NCBI RefSeq assembly: GCF_038007285.1
Contig: NZ_JBBOWX010000001.1
Location: 2,807,501-2,871,500, forward strand
From: Sporosarcina sp. FSL K6-3457
GTDB taxonomy: Bacteria; Bacillota; Bacilli; Bacillales_A; Planococcaceae
Length of the DNA stretch: 64,000 nt
Direction: 5' to 3'
Shown in pieces: positions 1-9,708 of the stretch; position 1 is the first letter of the stretch, and each line of letters starts with the position of its first letter. The position numbers were made by a program, and so were the translations under genes. Under the pieces are notes generated by a model. That model was not told the DNA's origin, searched no databases, and was given only the letters and a program-made list of their open reading frames with translations.

Positions 1-28
1 ATAATCAGTAAATATTATCTAATTAAAT

Positions 29-487
29 TTAGCGAGCAATCGTAACTGTACCTTCTGTACCAGCTTTCACACCTGCATTTGTAATATCGGCATTTGTAGA
101 CAGAAGGAAAGTAACTGAAACGGTGGCACTACTAGCAGATTTTCCACTTATCGTATTACCAGTCGTAGCTTTTGTAACAGTTGTACCCGTAGCACCAGAT
201 CCACTAGTATTAGCAAATCCGCCTGCATCTTCTATAAAACCATCTGTAATAAGAGTATCTAATGTAACCGAATCGAGTGTACTATTTTCAATAAAATACA
301 AATTACCAGCAGCTAAAACATTTTGCCCATCAGCTTTAAGAGCATTTACTTTAGAATTCTCAATAATATTCCCAATCGCCGGAATAGCAATCGCCGCAAT
401 AATAGCTAAAATAACAATAACAGCCAATAACTCAATCAGCGTTAAACCTTTCTCATTCTTCATCTGTTGCTTAAATTTTTTCATCAT
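29..487 (-). CDS. Major type IV prepilin (PilA/ComGC-like)
   Basis: Encodes about 152 residues with a class III prepilin signal: a short basic leader, then KG cut site followed by LTLIELLAV with Glu at +5 and a long hydrophobic helix (IIAAIAIPAI). The rest is rich in Thr, Ser, Gly and Ala, as in pilin globular domains. Family knowledge: PilD cleaves and methylates it, PilB/PilC polymerise it at the membrane. The start is set at the ATG pair 485-487/482-484 because an AGGAGG lies 7 nt upstream; an open frame reaching further upstream lacks such a site. It is the last gene seen of the pilB-pilT-pilC operon and follows a strong hairpin. It could alternatively be a pseudopilin of a competence system. 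Confidence 0.85.
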   Translation of the reverse strand: MMKKFKQQMKNEKGLTLIELLAVIVILAIIAAIAIPAIGNIIENSKVNALKADGQNVLAAGNLYFIENSTLDSVTLDTLITDGFIEDAGGFANTSGSGATGTTVTKATTGNTISGKSASSATVSVTFLLSTNADITNAGVKAGTEGTVTIAR

Positions 488-521
488 AATAATTCCTCCT
501 ATTTTGTTTTTATTTTCTCCT

Positions 522-590
522 GGGTACCAGGCACTCACACAATTCGCCTGCTGGCTGCGCTCCATTTAATTGTGGAAGTGCCCGGCACCC
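522..590. repeat. Long imperfect inverted repeat between pilC and the prepilin gene
   Basis: Arms at 522-544 and 568-590 pair over about 23 bp with few mismatches (GGGTACCAGGCACT against AGTGCCCGGCACCC). The 23-nt loop contains GCTGGCTGC. It fills the pilC-prepilin gap. It resembles REP/MITE-like palindromes built on GGTGCC/GGCACC that occur repeatedly in Bacillales genomes; it may also damp transcription into, or set the level of, the prepilin message. Confidence 0.6.
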
Positions 591-597
591 ATATTAC

Positions 598-1803
598 TTA
601 AACCTGCTCGTACAAACTAAACATCGGGACCATAATCGCTAACACAATCGTCCCAACGACTGCTGCTAAAAAGACAATCATCAACGGTTCTATCAAGCCT
701 TTTAACGTATCCACCGATCTATCGACATCATCCTCATAAAAGTCGGCAATTTTCTCCAACATATAATCGAGTGAGCCTGTTTGTTCACCTATCTGTGTCA
801 TTTGCGTGACAAGTGGCGGGAATAGCCAGCTTTTTTGAAGCGGTGCAGATAACGAACTCCCTTTTTCTAAACTCGCTCTCGATTCCAGTACAACTTTCCC
901 CATAACTGGATTCCCCATCACTTTTTCAACAATCGACAGCGCTTGTAAAATCGGGACTGAACTACTAAATAGCGACGATAGAGTACGTGACATACGCGCA
1001 ATGGCTGCTTTTTGCAATAACTTGCCAAATACCGGCATACGCAGTAAAAAATAATGCACTTGGTAATGGAATTGCTCATTATTTTTAAATAAATAATTGA
1101 AGGTAACGACTACTGCTACTGCAAGGATGAGCAATAACCACCAAAACCCTTGGATAAACTCACTAATCCCCATGACGAATATTGTGATACCTGGTAGCTC
1201 AGCATCAAAATCAGCGAACATGTCCACAAATGTCGGGACAATCGTCAACATCAGAAAGACTACTACAACAATCGTCATCAAAAAGAGCACTGCGGGATAC
1301 ATCATCATCGACTCAATTTTCTTCTTTAAATTATGCTGTTTTTCATAATAGCTGGCGAGTCGTTCTAATGTTTCATCCAAATTCCCCGTCGCTTCTCCTG
1401 CGCGAATCATATTGACAAACATTGCCGGAAACACTTTGCTATTTTTCGCTGCTGCACCTGAGAAAGTTGTTCCTGTACGAATATCTTCCTCGACAGCGAA
1501 TAATGCTTTTTTCAGCGTCTTACTTGTCGATTGCTCCGCTAGTATGTTCGTCGATTCTACAAGGGAAATCCCTGCCCGAATGAGCGTGGCAAACTGGCGA
1601 CAATAGACAACAAAATCCTCGTTTTTCACTTTACCTCCAAGCGATAACTCCTTATGGAGAAGGCTCTTCGATTCTGCGATTTCCCTTGGATTAATGCCTT
1701 GTTTACGCAGCTTAGCTACAGCAGCATTCTGGTTTTCAGCATCGACAGTCCCTTTTTTCATCGCCCCTGTCGAGGTTCGGCCACTGTATTTAAAAACCGT
1801 CAT
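598..1803 (-). CDS. pilC: Type IV pilus inner-membrane platform protein PilC
   Basis: 401 residues with two repeats of the T2SS-F domain (about 66-190 and 270-395) and three hydrophobic segments, the last close to the C-terminus (LMIVFLAAVVGTIVLAIMV). This is the usual PilC/GspF/ComGB architecture and length. It anchors the PilB and PilT motors and the growing pilus in the membrane. Its ATG overlaps the pilT stop by 4 bp (ATGA), so the two are translationally coupled. Confidence 0.93.
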   Translation of the reverse strand: MTVFKYSGRTSTGAMKKGTVDAENQNAAVAKLRKQGINPREIAESKSLLHKELSLGGKVKNEDFVVYCRQFATLIRAGISLVESTNILAEQSTSKTLKKALFAVEEDIRTGTTFSGAAAKNSKVFPAMFVNMIRAGEATGNLDETLERLASYYEKQHNLKKKIESMMMYPAVLFLMTIVVVVFLMLTIVPTFVDMFADFDAELPGITIFVMGISEFIQGFWWLLLILAVAVVVTFNYLFKNNEQFHYQVHYFLLRMPVFGKLLQKAAIARMSRTLSSLFSSSVPILQALSIVEKVMGNPVMGKVVLESRASLEKGSSLSAPLQKSWLFPPLVTQMTQIGEQTGSLDYMLEKIADFYEDDVDRSVDTLKGLIEPLMIVFLAAVVGTIVLAIMVPMFSLYEQV

Positions 1804-2843
1804 ATGAACTCACCTTCATTCAAAAAAGGCTTGGCGTCGTCATAATGCAAAGCTCCACTTGCCATCAGCTGCTGGATGGATGTTTCCAATGTATGCATGC
1901 CCAACTTCCGGCTTGTTTGCATAACATTTTGAATCTGATGCACTTTTTCCGAGCGAATGAGGTTGGCAATGGAAGGTGTTTGGACAAGTATTTCCGTTGC
2001 CGCCACACGCCCTTTACCATCTTTTTTAACGAATAATCGTTGTGATACAATGCCTTGTAGCACGTTTGCCAATTGAATACGAATTTGACTTTGTTGGTGC
2101 GGTGGAAAAACGTCAATAATTCGGTCAATCGTTGTTGCCGCACTACTTGTATGCAAGGTTGCTAATACTAAGTGACCTGTTTCGGCTGCTGTGATAGCTG
2201 TTGAAATGGTTTCTAAGTCACGCATTTCTCCAACGAGAATGATTTCAGGGTCTTGCCGTAACGCAGCCCGTAGCCCATTGGCGAAGCTTTGCGTATCAAT
2301 GCCAATTTCACGCTGATTGACGATTGATTTTTTATGTGGGTGCAAGTATTCAATCGGATCTTCCAGCGTAATAATATGCTTAGCATAATTGTCATTGACA
2401 TAGTCAATCATCGCTGCCAGTGTCGTCGATTTCCCCGAACCTGTTGGACCTGTCACCAAAATAAGTCCTTGTGGTTTTTCAGCTAGCTCTATCAACACAT
2501 CCGGCATCCCCAATTGCTGGATCGTCGGTATTTGGGATGAAATGAGGCGAGCTGCAATTGACACTTGTCCGCGCTGGTGATAAGCATTGACACGAAAGCG
2601 GCATAAGCCTTCCAACGCATAGTTGAAATCGGCTTCCCCTTTCGCTTCAAAATCTTCTTTTTTATTGACAGGAAGAATATGCTCCACCATTTGCTGCAAT
2701 TCTGATGATGTATAGACACGATCCCCGAGTTGACGTAATTGCCCGTCGACCCGAAAAACGGCCGGAATCCCGAATGACAGATGCAAATCGGATGCTTGTT
2801 CTTCATATGCTTGAGTCAACAATTGTACAATGATATTCGACAT
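1800..2843 (-). CDS. pilT: Pilus retraction ATPase PilT
   Basis: 347 residues. Walker A GPTGSGKS at about 132-139, Asp-box LEDPIEYLHP, Walker B LVGEMRDLET, His box TLHT, and near the C-terminus SIANLIRS, which matches the AIRNLIRE-type signature of retraction ATPases. There is no N-terminal T2SSE-N domain, unlike the PilB upstream. PilT depolymerises pili and powers twitching and DNA uptake. Retraction ATPases are absent from the standard Bacillus com system, so this is a true type IV pilus locus and not a comG operon. It lies 60 bp after pilB and overlaps pilC. Confidence 0.93.
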   Translation of the reverse strand: MSNIIVQLLTQAYEEQASDLHLSFGIPAVFRVDGQLRQLGDRVYTSSELQQMVEHILPVNKKEDFEAKGEADFNYALEGLCRFRVNAYHQRGQVSIAARLISSQIPTIQQLGMPDVLIELAEKPQGLILVTGPTGSGKSTTLAAMIDYVNDNYAKHIITLEDPIEYLHPHKKSIVNQREIGIDTQSFANGLRAALRQDPEIILVGEMRDLETISTAITAAETGHLVLATLHTSSAATTIDRIIDVFPPHQQSQIRIQLANVLQGIVSQRLFVKKDGKGRVAATEILVQTPSIANLIRSEKVHQIQNVMQTSRKLGMHTLETSIQQLMASGALHYDDAKPFLNEGEFI

Positions 2844-2903
2844 TCCTTCACATCCTCATTATCGGCGTAATTGCGTTCAAATCTTGGAATCAGCAGATTC
2901 AAG

Positions 2904-4571
2904 TTAATCGGAGGTTGCTACACGTAGGACTTCTTCCGTTGTCGTCAGTCCATCAACAACTTTTTGTAAACCATCCTCCATCAAAGTCTTAAAGCCTTGA
3001 TTTCTGGCGTGTTCTCGAATTTCAGTTGGGCTATTTTTGCCCATAATTTGCGCTTTGATGGTATCATCAATCCGTAGTATTTCATGAATCGCCAAACGGC
3101 CTCGATAGCCCGTCTGATTACAAGAAGGACAGCCTGCCCCCATTACGATTTCCGGAATTTCCAAACCATATTGTGTAAATAACTTCACTTCATGCTCATG
3201 CGGCTCGCGTGTCACAGCACAATCTCGACAGACACGTCGCACGAGTCGCTGTGCCATAACGCCTACTAATGAGGATGACAGTAAGTATGGTTCAACGCCC
3301 ATATCCGTCAGCCTGGAAATCGAGTCTATCGCATTATTCGTATGCAAAGTACTCAGTACCAAATGCCCTGTTAATGAAGAACGGATAGCAATTTGCGCCG
3401 TTTCCATATCCCGAATTTCCCCGACCATAATAATATCCGGGTCCTGCCTGAGAATGGAGCGTAAACCTGCTGCGAATGTTAGGCCTACCTCATCACGCAC
3501 TTGAATTTGGTTAACTCCCTGTAACTGATACTCAACAGGATCTTCAACAGTAATAATATTGACCTCTTCATTATTCAAGTGATTTAAGCCCGCATACAGT
3601 GTCGAGGATTTCCCAGATCCCGTTGGACCTGTTATTAAAATAATGCCGTTTGGCTTGTCGAGCATCGTTTTGAATAGTTGTAAATTATTGTAGGAAAAGC
3701 CGAGTCCATCGAGCTCGTTTAACGCCCTGCCTAAATCGAGAATCCGCATAACAATTTTCTCACCGTAAATTGTTGGTAACGTTGACAAACGAATATCAAT
3801 CGGTCTAAAGTTGACGATTGACTTAATGCGTCCATCCTGTGGTATACGGTTTTCCGTAATATTCAAGTTCCCCATAATTTTCACGCGTGCAATAATAATG
3901 TTTTGCATGTTTTTAGGTAGTGAACGTTCCTCTCGTAGCACACCATCGACACGATAACGAATTTTCAATTCTGATTCCTGTGGGTCAAAGTGAACATCGC
4001 TCGCCCGTTGCGCAACCCCATTGGCAATGATTTGGTTGACCAAGCGCACAATGGGAGAATCTTCATCTGTTATTTGATTTTCAGTATCTAAATCTGTCGG
4101 TGTCAGATCGTCCAGTGCATCATCCATCGATTCTTGTAGATCATAATACTTGGTAATCGTTCGGTAAATATCATCTTTCGCTGCGATACTCGTTTCAATT
4201 TGATAGCCCGTGGTCATTCGCAATTCCTCAATAGCGAAGTAATCCATCGGGTCTGCCATTGCCACAAGGAGCTTATTGCGATCTTTCCGCACCGGCATCA
4301 AATTCGCACGCTTGGCTAATTCTTTCGGCACAAGCTGAATCAGTTCCGGTTCAATCGCATATTGGTTTAAATGGATATGCGGGATGCCCAGTTGCAGCTC
4401 TAGCACTTCAATCAGCTGCTGTTCAGTAATTTCCTGTAGCCTTATTAAATAATCCCCGAGCTTTTCCTCTCGACTCTTCTGCGTAAGGGCTTCATCCAAC
4501 TGACTTTGGCTGATGACACCCGCTTCCATCAATAAATCCCCGAGCCTTTTTCGTGCCTTCATTTTTACCAC
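2904..4571 (-). CDS. pilB: Pilus extension ATPase PilB (GspE family)
   Basis: 555 residues: an N-terminal T2SSE-N/MshEN-like region (about 1-150), then the secretion ATPase core with Walker A GPTGSGKSS (about residue 317), TVEDPVEYQL, Walker B MVGEIRDMET and a tetracysteine zinc site (CRDC...CPSC). MshEN-like domains can bind c-di-GMP in relatives, relevant because two diguanylate cyclase genes lie just upstream. The start is uncertain: GTG at 4571 has GGTGG 4 nt ahead, ATG at 4562 has it 13 nt ahead. It follows the VanW/G5 gene after 19 bp. Confidence 0.93.
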   Translation of the reverse strand: MVKMKARKRLGDLLMEAGVISQSQLDEALTQKSREEKLGDYLIRLQEITEQQLIEVLELQLGIPHIHLNQYAIEPELIQLVPKELAKRANLMPVRKDRNKLLVAMADPMDYFAIEELRMTTGYQIETSIAAKDDIYRTITKYYDLQESMDDALDDLTPTDLDTENQITDEDSPIVRLVNQIIANGVAQRASDVHFDPQESELKIRYRVDGVLREERSLPKNMQNIIIARVKIMGNLNITENRIPQDGRIKSIVNFRPIDIRLSTLPTIYGEKIVMRILDLGRALNELDGLGFSYNNLQLFKTMLDKPNGIILITGPTGSGKSSTLYAGLNHLNNEEVNIITVEDPVEYQLQGVNQIQVRDEVGLTFAAGLRSILRQDPDIIMVGEIRDMETAQIAIRSSLTGHLVLSTLHTNNAIDSISRLTDMGVEPYLLSSSLVGVMAQRLVRRVCRDCAVTREPHEHEVKLFTQYGLEIPEIVMGAGCPSCNQTGYRGRLAIHEILRIDDTIKAQIMGKNSPTEIREHARNQGFKTLMEDGLQKVVDGLTTTEEVLRVATSD

Positions 4572-4590
4572 AGTGCCACCCCATTTCTCA

Positions 4591-5916
4591 TTATTGTGGG
4601 TCAGACGTTATTAAATTGCCGCCTTTATCGTACGTAGCACCTTCAGGAATTGGTTTGCCATTTTCATCCGTAAAGGTTGTTTCATCTTCAGCAGTTGAAG
4701 TTGTAGTGTTTGGATTACCTGGTTGCGTCGACGTTCCCCCCTGCGGTTGTGATTCTATTGGCATCACTTCACCCGGTATGACCATGGATACAGGTGGCGT
4801 CTGCGTGGATACTAAAATCACCTTATCTGTAGGTGGGTAAAAATCGCGGCTAACGACTTCAATCTCTCCACCTGGGAGCTGCCTTTTCACTTGCACGCGC
4901 AAGCCATTCTTGCCTTCTTCCAACACTTTCTCCTGCCCCGCTGCTAAAGTAGGCGTCAGTCGATAAATCGTTCTCGGTTGAACAACTTCCAATTTCGATG
5001 CATCATACGCAACCTTCATTTCTGATTCAAACGAATACAATTCAATGACTAATCGTTCTTCTTTTATAAAAGCTTCAATCATGACTGGACGGTTCGTATT
5101 GTTGATAAATGCAAAATCCTGCTTCCTTTTTGCATCTACTTTCACTTCAATTCCAGGTACTAGATAATCCGGAAGTTGATGTTGCGAATGGCGCTCTTGA
5201 ATAGCCATTTCTGATTTCAGCACAGCACTATACAAAGTAGAAGCAACGAAATTCGCAGTTTCCTCGTTATACAAACTATCTATCTCAGTCAATTTCTCTA
5301 AAAATGAAAATGACTCTCCATTTAATAGCGTCGTATCATTGACTGCATTGATGATAGGTAACAGACCATTTTCACTAACGACAACTTCCTGTGTTTCAAA
5401 GGAGATGCGACTTAGTAAATCTTTCGTCAACTCAACTTCTTGTGCTTCAACAGGTCCCGTTTGCAAATAGCGCCCATGGTTTCGTATCGCCTCAATAGTT
5501 TCATCTACGAAAAAGAGTGGAGCTTCCTTGAGAACTTCATATATTTTTTCATCTACAGATACTTGTAATGGTAATTGAACTTTTTTATCGCCACCCAAAA
5601 AGTTATACCACGGTTTGGATGATTCACTTATATATTGTTTCGCAGTATTTTTAATGTCGAATTGAATGTAGCTACTTGGAATGACGATCTTCGCAGTTGT
5701 TCCTTGAACGACGAGGTCACTTTCTTTCCATGCTGTCACCTCTGTGGCCAATAGCGCTTCAATTTCAGATATTTTTTTGCCCTCAACATTAATCCCCGCA
5801 ATCGACCCATTTAACAAATCACCTTTTGCCGATGCAATTGAAGGCGGTGCAATTACTTGATACAACAGGAAAACAATTAAAACACCCCATGTAACGATTG
5901 GATAATAGTATTTCAT
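4591..5916 (-). CDS. Secreted/membrane-anchored VanW-like and G5 domain protein
   Basis: 441 residues. One N-terminal membrane segment (about 6-25), then a VanW-like region (about 225-315: NGESFSFLEKL, ASTLYSAVLKSEM, QERHSQHQLPDYLVPG) and a G5 domain (about 325-390) followed by a Pro/Thr/Ser-rich tail. The Cys-containing GGG-x-CQ motif typical of VanW is replaced here by ETANFVAS. G5 domains often bind cell-wall sugar polymers, so a role in passing pili through the wall is a fair inference. Start ATG 5916 has GAAGGGGG about 10 nt ahead. First gene of the pilus operon. Confidence 0.8.
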   Translation of the reverse strand: MKYYYPIVTWGVLIVFLLYQVIAPPSIASAKGDLLNGSIAGINVEGKKISEIEALLATEVTAWKESDLVVQGTTAKIVIPSSYIQFDIKNTAKQYISESSKPWYNFLGGDKKVQLPLQVSVDEKIYEVLKEAPLFFVDETIEAIRNHGRYLQTGPVEAQEVELTKDLLSRISFETQEVVVSENGLLPIINAVNDTTLLNGESFSFLEKLTEIDSLYNEETANFVASTLYSAVLKSEMAIQERHSQHQLPDYLVPGIEVKVDAKRKQDFAFINNTNRPVMIEAFIKEERLVIELYSFESEMKVAYDASKLEVVQPRTIYRLTPTLAAGQEKVLEEGKNGLRVQVKRQLPGGEIEVVSRDFYPPTDKVILVSTQTPPVSMVIPGEVMPIESQPQGGTSTQPGNPNTTTSTAEDETTFTDENGKPIPEGATYDKGGNLITSDPQ

Positions 5917-6010
5917 TATCGATTTACCCCCTTCGTCTTCATTCGCCTGTTTTTTTACTTATCATATTCTTTTGTTCTGAACATTCTTGTAAGATGTCTA
6001 TTAGTCTAGA

Positions 6011-6038
6011 ATTATACCTTAAAGATGGGAATAAGCAA
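6011..6038 (-). promoter_or_regulatory. Candidate sigma-A promoter of the pilus operon
   Basis: On the minus strand a TTGCTT (-35, 6033-6038) is 16 nt from a perfect TATAAT (-10, 6011-6016). It predicts a leader of about 90 nt before the VanW/G5 gene. No riboswitch-like fold was recognised in that leader. Confidence 0.55.
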
Positions 6039-6123
6039 CTACTCTTTTATTTATTTTTATCTATTATTCTATTTTTCGTCATAAATTAGTTATTTATACC
6101 TATTAAAAACAGTCATAATAAAA

Positions 6124-6146
6124 ACCATAGCCTAATAAGCTATGGT
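6124..6146 (-). terminator. Intrinsic terminator after the GGDEF genes
   Basis: 8-bp perfect stem (ACCATAGC/GCTATGGT) with a 7-nt loop, followed on the minus strand by GGTTTTTATT. It lies about 20 nt past the stop of the downstream diguanylate cyclase and separates it from the pilus operon. Confidence 0.75.
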
Positions 6147-6164
6147 AATTTGACAATATTCGTT

Positions 6165-7889
6165 TTAAGCCGTCACAATCTCTTTGTCTGAAAACACACC
6201 CACACGATTCCTTCCGGCCTGCTTGCCACCAATGTAAAGGGCACGGTCTGCATTACGCAACAGTAATTTGGCATCCTCTGCATCTTCAGGTACAGTAGCA
6301 ACACCTATGCTAATCGTCATCTGAACGTCAATAGGACTTCTATCCTCAGACAGGTCCGGGACGATACGAAAAACAGTATCCGCTACTTCTCTCCTAATGT
6401 CCTCTGCTAATTCAATCGTTTCTTCTTTACCTCTATTCGGGAGAAGGAACACGAACTCCTCTCCTCCGTATCTAGCAAGTGTAACGCTCGGCCCTACATA
6501 GGCGAGAAGAACTGTTGACAATGCACGTAATAAGTCATTGCCGCTTTGATGTCCATATGTGTCATTTATTGACTTGAAATAATCAATATCTAAGATAATT
6601 GTAGAAAGTGAATCAATTTCACCAGTATGATAACGAATGATTTCCTCATCTAATTTTGTATCTAAATAGCGGAAGTTATACAATTTCGTTAAGCCACATC
6701 GTTCACTCTGTTCAACCGTTCTTTCGTATAAACGAGCTTTGACGAGTGAAACCGCAAAATAACCAGCCAACATTTCTACAATCTTCATATCTAGTGCTTG
6801 AAACATATTTTTATGATTGGAGGTGAGGATTAAAAAACCTTCCGTTTTCTGATCACGTTTAATGGGTACAACCATCACACTTTTCACCGAGGACGAAAAC
6901 TTCAAATTTCTCAATGTCCCCATGTCTTTTTTCGTATTTAAAATTTTCGCTGCTTCCAAATCAAGCCCGTCATTTACTATGACTTTCGATTCAAAATCGA
7001 ATTGGTCCACATTTTTGGATACAACATTATTTTCCGATCCCATAAGCATCACAAGATGTGTTCCTGCTTGCAAATCTAACACGTAGGCATAATCATATGA
7101 CACAACATTTCGTAAATTGACAATGAACGTTCGAATAACATCTTCAAAGCCAAGACGATCCGAGAGCTCACGGCCAATCACAGTCGCAGAGGATAGTTTA
7201 TCATTCAATTTATCTGATTGGTGATAAATCCTAATTACGTATAAAATAACCAAAAATGGAGTTCCGCACAATAGAATAGACGTATTGCCAAAATACGTAT
7301 TCAAATAGTAAAGAGAAATACTGAACGGAAAAACAAGCATAGTTATGGAATAATCCCAAGCGGTTACCTTACTCCATATCGCATACTTACGTGACATTAT
7401 GACCAAAAACAGCTTCAATATTAGGCTATTCATCACCATATAAGTGATTGCGTAAATGGCGCCCGACAATATGAGGGAAGAAAAGTCTAACATACCGATT
7501 TCCCCACCTACAAAGTGGAAAATCACTCCGCTCGTCACTGATATAATTGCAAACATCGAGGAATTGATCAAAAATCGTTGGAATGCCGGTGTAGAGCTTT
7601 TGCTGCTAAAAAGAAGAAGAATCATAGCTATTTGCATAAACACAAGTTCAGCAAATACACCATATTGAAAAAAGACCGTAAATGTAATCCAACGCTCCAA
7701 TGAAATCGTGATATTCGAAAGCCGGATAGGCATCATCATTGTAATGATAAGAATCATGAGATAAAGAGCGATGGTTACCCAATCGAAGTCCTTAGAAGGC
7801 ATATAAGTAAAAGTGAAATAGAAACCAGGAGGAACAATGGCTATCCAGATTGCTACTAAAATAAGTTGTCTTTTTCGGGATAACTCCAT
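6165..7889 (-). CDS. Membrane diguanylate cyclase (MASE-like, GAF, GGDEF)
   Basis: 574 residues. The first 210 or so hold about six hydrophobic helices, then a GAF-like domain (about 225-375) and a GGDEF domain (about 395-560) with active site GGEEF (RYGGEEFVFLLP). The signature is intact, so synthesis of c-di-GMP is expected. The RxxD inhibitory site that should stand five residues before GGEEF is missing. AAAGGAGG lies about 8 nt before the ATG. It follows a paralogue after 22 bp, apparently co-transcribed, and sits beside a pilus operon whose PilB may respond to c-di-GMP. Confidence 0.88.
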   Translation of the reverse strand: MELSRKRQLILVAIWIAIVPPGFYFTFTYMPSKDFDWVTIALYLMILIITMMMPIRLSNITISLERWITFTVFFQYGVFAELVFMQIAMILLLFSSKSSTPAFQRFLINSSMFAIISVTSGVIFHFVGGEIGMLDFSSLILSGAIYAITYMVMNSLILKLFLVIMSRKYAIWSKVTAWDYSITMLVFPFSISLYYLNTYFGNTSILLCGTPFLVILYVIRIYHQSDKLNDKLSSATVIGRELSDRLGFEDVIRTFIVNLRNVVSYDYAYVLDLQAGTHLVMLMGSENNVVSKNVDQFDFESKVIVNDGLDLEAAKILNTKKDMGTLRNLKFSSSVKSVMVVPIKRDQKTEGFLILTSNHKNMFQALDMKIVEMLAGYFAVSLVKARLYERTVEQSERCGLTKLYNFRYLDTKLDEEIIRYHTGEIDSLSTIILDIDYFKSINDTYGHQSGNDLLRALSTVLLAYVGPSVTLARYGGEEFVFLLPNRGKEETIELAEDIRREVADTVFRIVPDLSEDRSPIDVQMTISIGVATVPEDAEDAKLLLRNADRALYIGGKQAGRNRVGVFSDKEIVTA

Positions 7890-7911
7890 TGAATTGCCTC
7901 CTTTCTTATAC

Positions 7912-9615
7912 TCACTTCACATATTGAGCTACACGATTGCGTCCAGCCTGTTTTGCACCGATATACAACGCACGATCCGCATTGCGCAACAAGGTCATCG
8001 CCTCATCCGTATCTTCAAGAGCAGATGAAACCCCCATACTACAAGTAATATGAATCGTTTGTGGATATTTGTCTTCACCCAAATCAGGAACAATCAGAAA
8101 GTCATGGCCCCCAATTTCAGAGCGCAGGTTTTCAGCAAAGTCAAACGCTTCCACTTTTGACATCCCAGGTAAAATATAGACAAATTCTTCACCACCATAT
8201 CGACCGACAACCCCACCAGCCGGCAATGCCGCTTCAAGTTTTCTCGCTAACATATACAAAATGTCGTTGCCACTTTGGTGACCATACATGTCATTGACCC
8301 TTTTAAAATGATCGATATCAAGCATCACGACAGACAAATTCGCATGGACCTTATTATTCACTTGACCTGTTAGATAAGCTAGTCGCTCCTCGAGGTACCT
8401 ATAATTATAAAGACCCGTTAATGCACAGCGCTCATTCTTCGTAACCGCTGCCTGCATATAGCGCGCTTTTTCCACAGATACAGTGAAGTAAGAGCAAAGA
8501 ATATCTAAAATTTTAAGCTGATACACTTCAAAAGCCGATTTCTTTTTGGAACCAAGCAACATGACCGCTTCGATATGCTGATTTCGCGTAATCGGTATGC
8601 AAAGAACACTCTGTAATTCACTAGGTATATACCCCGTGGCTACCGCCTGCCACTCTTCCCTCGTTGAATAGAAAACAGGTTCATTTTTCTGCAACGCCAT
8701 TCCCGCTAGTCCTTGTCCAGATGCTAAGCGCTCCGTTCCAATGTTTTTCGGCTTGCCATATTCATAAGCGCTAATAATTTCTAACCAATCTTCCTGATGA
8801 TCAAAAAGATAGGCAAACTCTACCTTAAAAAGAGTTGACACCTTACTTACAAACAGGTCAATCACTTCTTTCTCCGTCATCTTTCCGGAGATTTCCTGCC
8901 CAATATGACTAGCCTGCCGCAAATAGCTATTAATCTTCTCTGAATTATTATAAAGACGAACAATCAGCGTGATAAAGAAAAACGGAATTGTTAACAGGAA
9001 AAATGCAGCTGTTCCAACTATATAAATCATATAATAGAGTGATAATGCCATCGGTATAATGATCAAAACAATTGCATAATCCATTAAGATTTCATTCGTA
9101 CTATAGAGTGACTTAATTCTTTTATAACGTACATAAACTCTTAACACAATATCATTGAGAATTGTATGTACAAGCTGGTAAGCAACGACACTTACAAGTA
9201 CCGGCCAAAAAGCATTCGATCCAAGTTCTCCGCCCACTGCATAAAAAGCAATGGCTGCTAAAACTGATAATAAGAAAAAAAGTGTAGAATTAAAGAAAAA
9301 TCGTATCACCACTGACAATGAGGACGAAGCTGTAAATAAAGTGGCAAGAACAGCAATTTGCATCACGATGATTTCTACAAATAAGCCATACATTAAAAAG
9401 GCAGGAATCGTCAGCCACATCACAAGAAATATCGGCGAACCATTTTTTGTAATAGGAAAATAGATCGCCAAAAAACTTAGAATTGTAAAAATAACTACAG
9501 TAGACCAGTCCACCTGTACGGGAGGAAAGTTTTTCAAAATAATGTACATACCCGGCGGAACAATCAGTAACCACACTATAAAGTACTTAATAGTGGACCT
9601 ATTTACACCTGTCAT
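7912..9615 (-). CDS. Second membrane diguanylate cyclase, paralogue of its neighbour
   Basis: 567 residues, same plan as the next gene: about six to seven membrane helices, GAF-like domain, and GGDEF domain with RYGGEEFVYILPG. Again no RxxD I-site. The start is placed at ATG 9613-9615 because GGGGGTGGA ends 6 nt before it; a longer open frame to 9702 has no comparable site. Shared domain order and strings such as RNADRALYIG(A/G)KQAGRNRV show a tandem duplication. The two GAF domains differ clearly, so they probably sense different signals. Confidence 0.87.
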   Translation of the reverse strand: MTGVNRSTIKYFIVWLLIVPPGMYIILKNFPPVQVDWSTVVIFTILSFLAIYFPITKNGSPIFLVMWLTIPAFLMYGLFVEIIVMQIAVLATLFTASSSLSVVIRFFFNSTLFFLLSVLAAIAFYAVGGELGSNAFWPVLVSVVAYQLVHTILNDIVLRVYVRYKRIKSLYSTNEILMDYAIVLIIIPMALSLYYMIYIVGTAAFFLLTIPFFFITLIVRLYNNSEKINSYLRQASHIGQEISGKMTEKEVIDLFVSKVSTLFKVEFAYLFDHQEDWLEIISAYEYGKPKNIGTERLASGQGLAGMALQKNEPVFYSTREEWQAVATGYIPSELQSVLCIPITRNQHIEAVMLLGSKKKSAFEVYQLKILDILCSYFTVSVEKARYMQAAVTKNERCALTGLYNYRYLEERLAYLTGQVNNKVHANLSVVMLDIDHFKRVNDMYGHQSGNDILYMLARKLEAALPAGGVVGRYGGEEFVYILPGMSKVEAFDFAENLRSEIGGHDFLIVPDLGEDKYPQTIHITCSMGVSSALEDTDEAMTLLRNADRALYIGAKQAGRNRVAQYVK

Positions 9616-9708
9616 ACTGTTCCACCCCCAATTAGATAAGTCTGACGAGTTCAAAAATATAGAACTAATATATAACTTATCAAACCTTGGACTATCTGTC
9701 ACGATAAA

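Noticed and set aside
123-569. 149-codon plus-strand frame opposite the prepilin gene
   Set aside because: Shadow of the prepilin gene; no ribosome site and no family features.
5917-6164. c-di-GMP riboswitch before the pilus operon
   Set aside because: The leader is short and AT-rich and lacks the conserved GEMM core; only a promoter and a terminator are supported.
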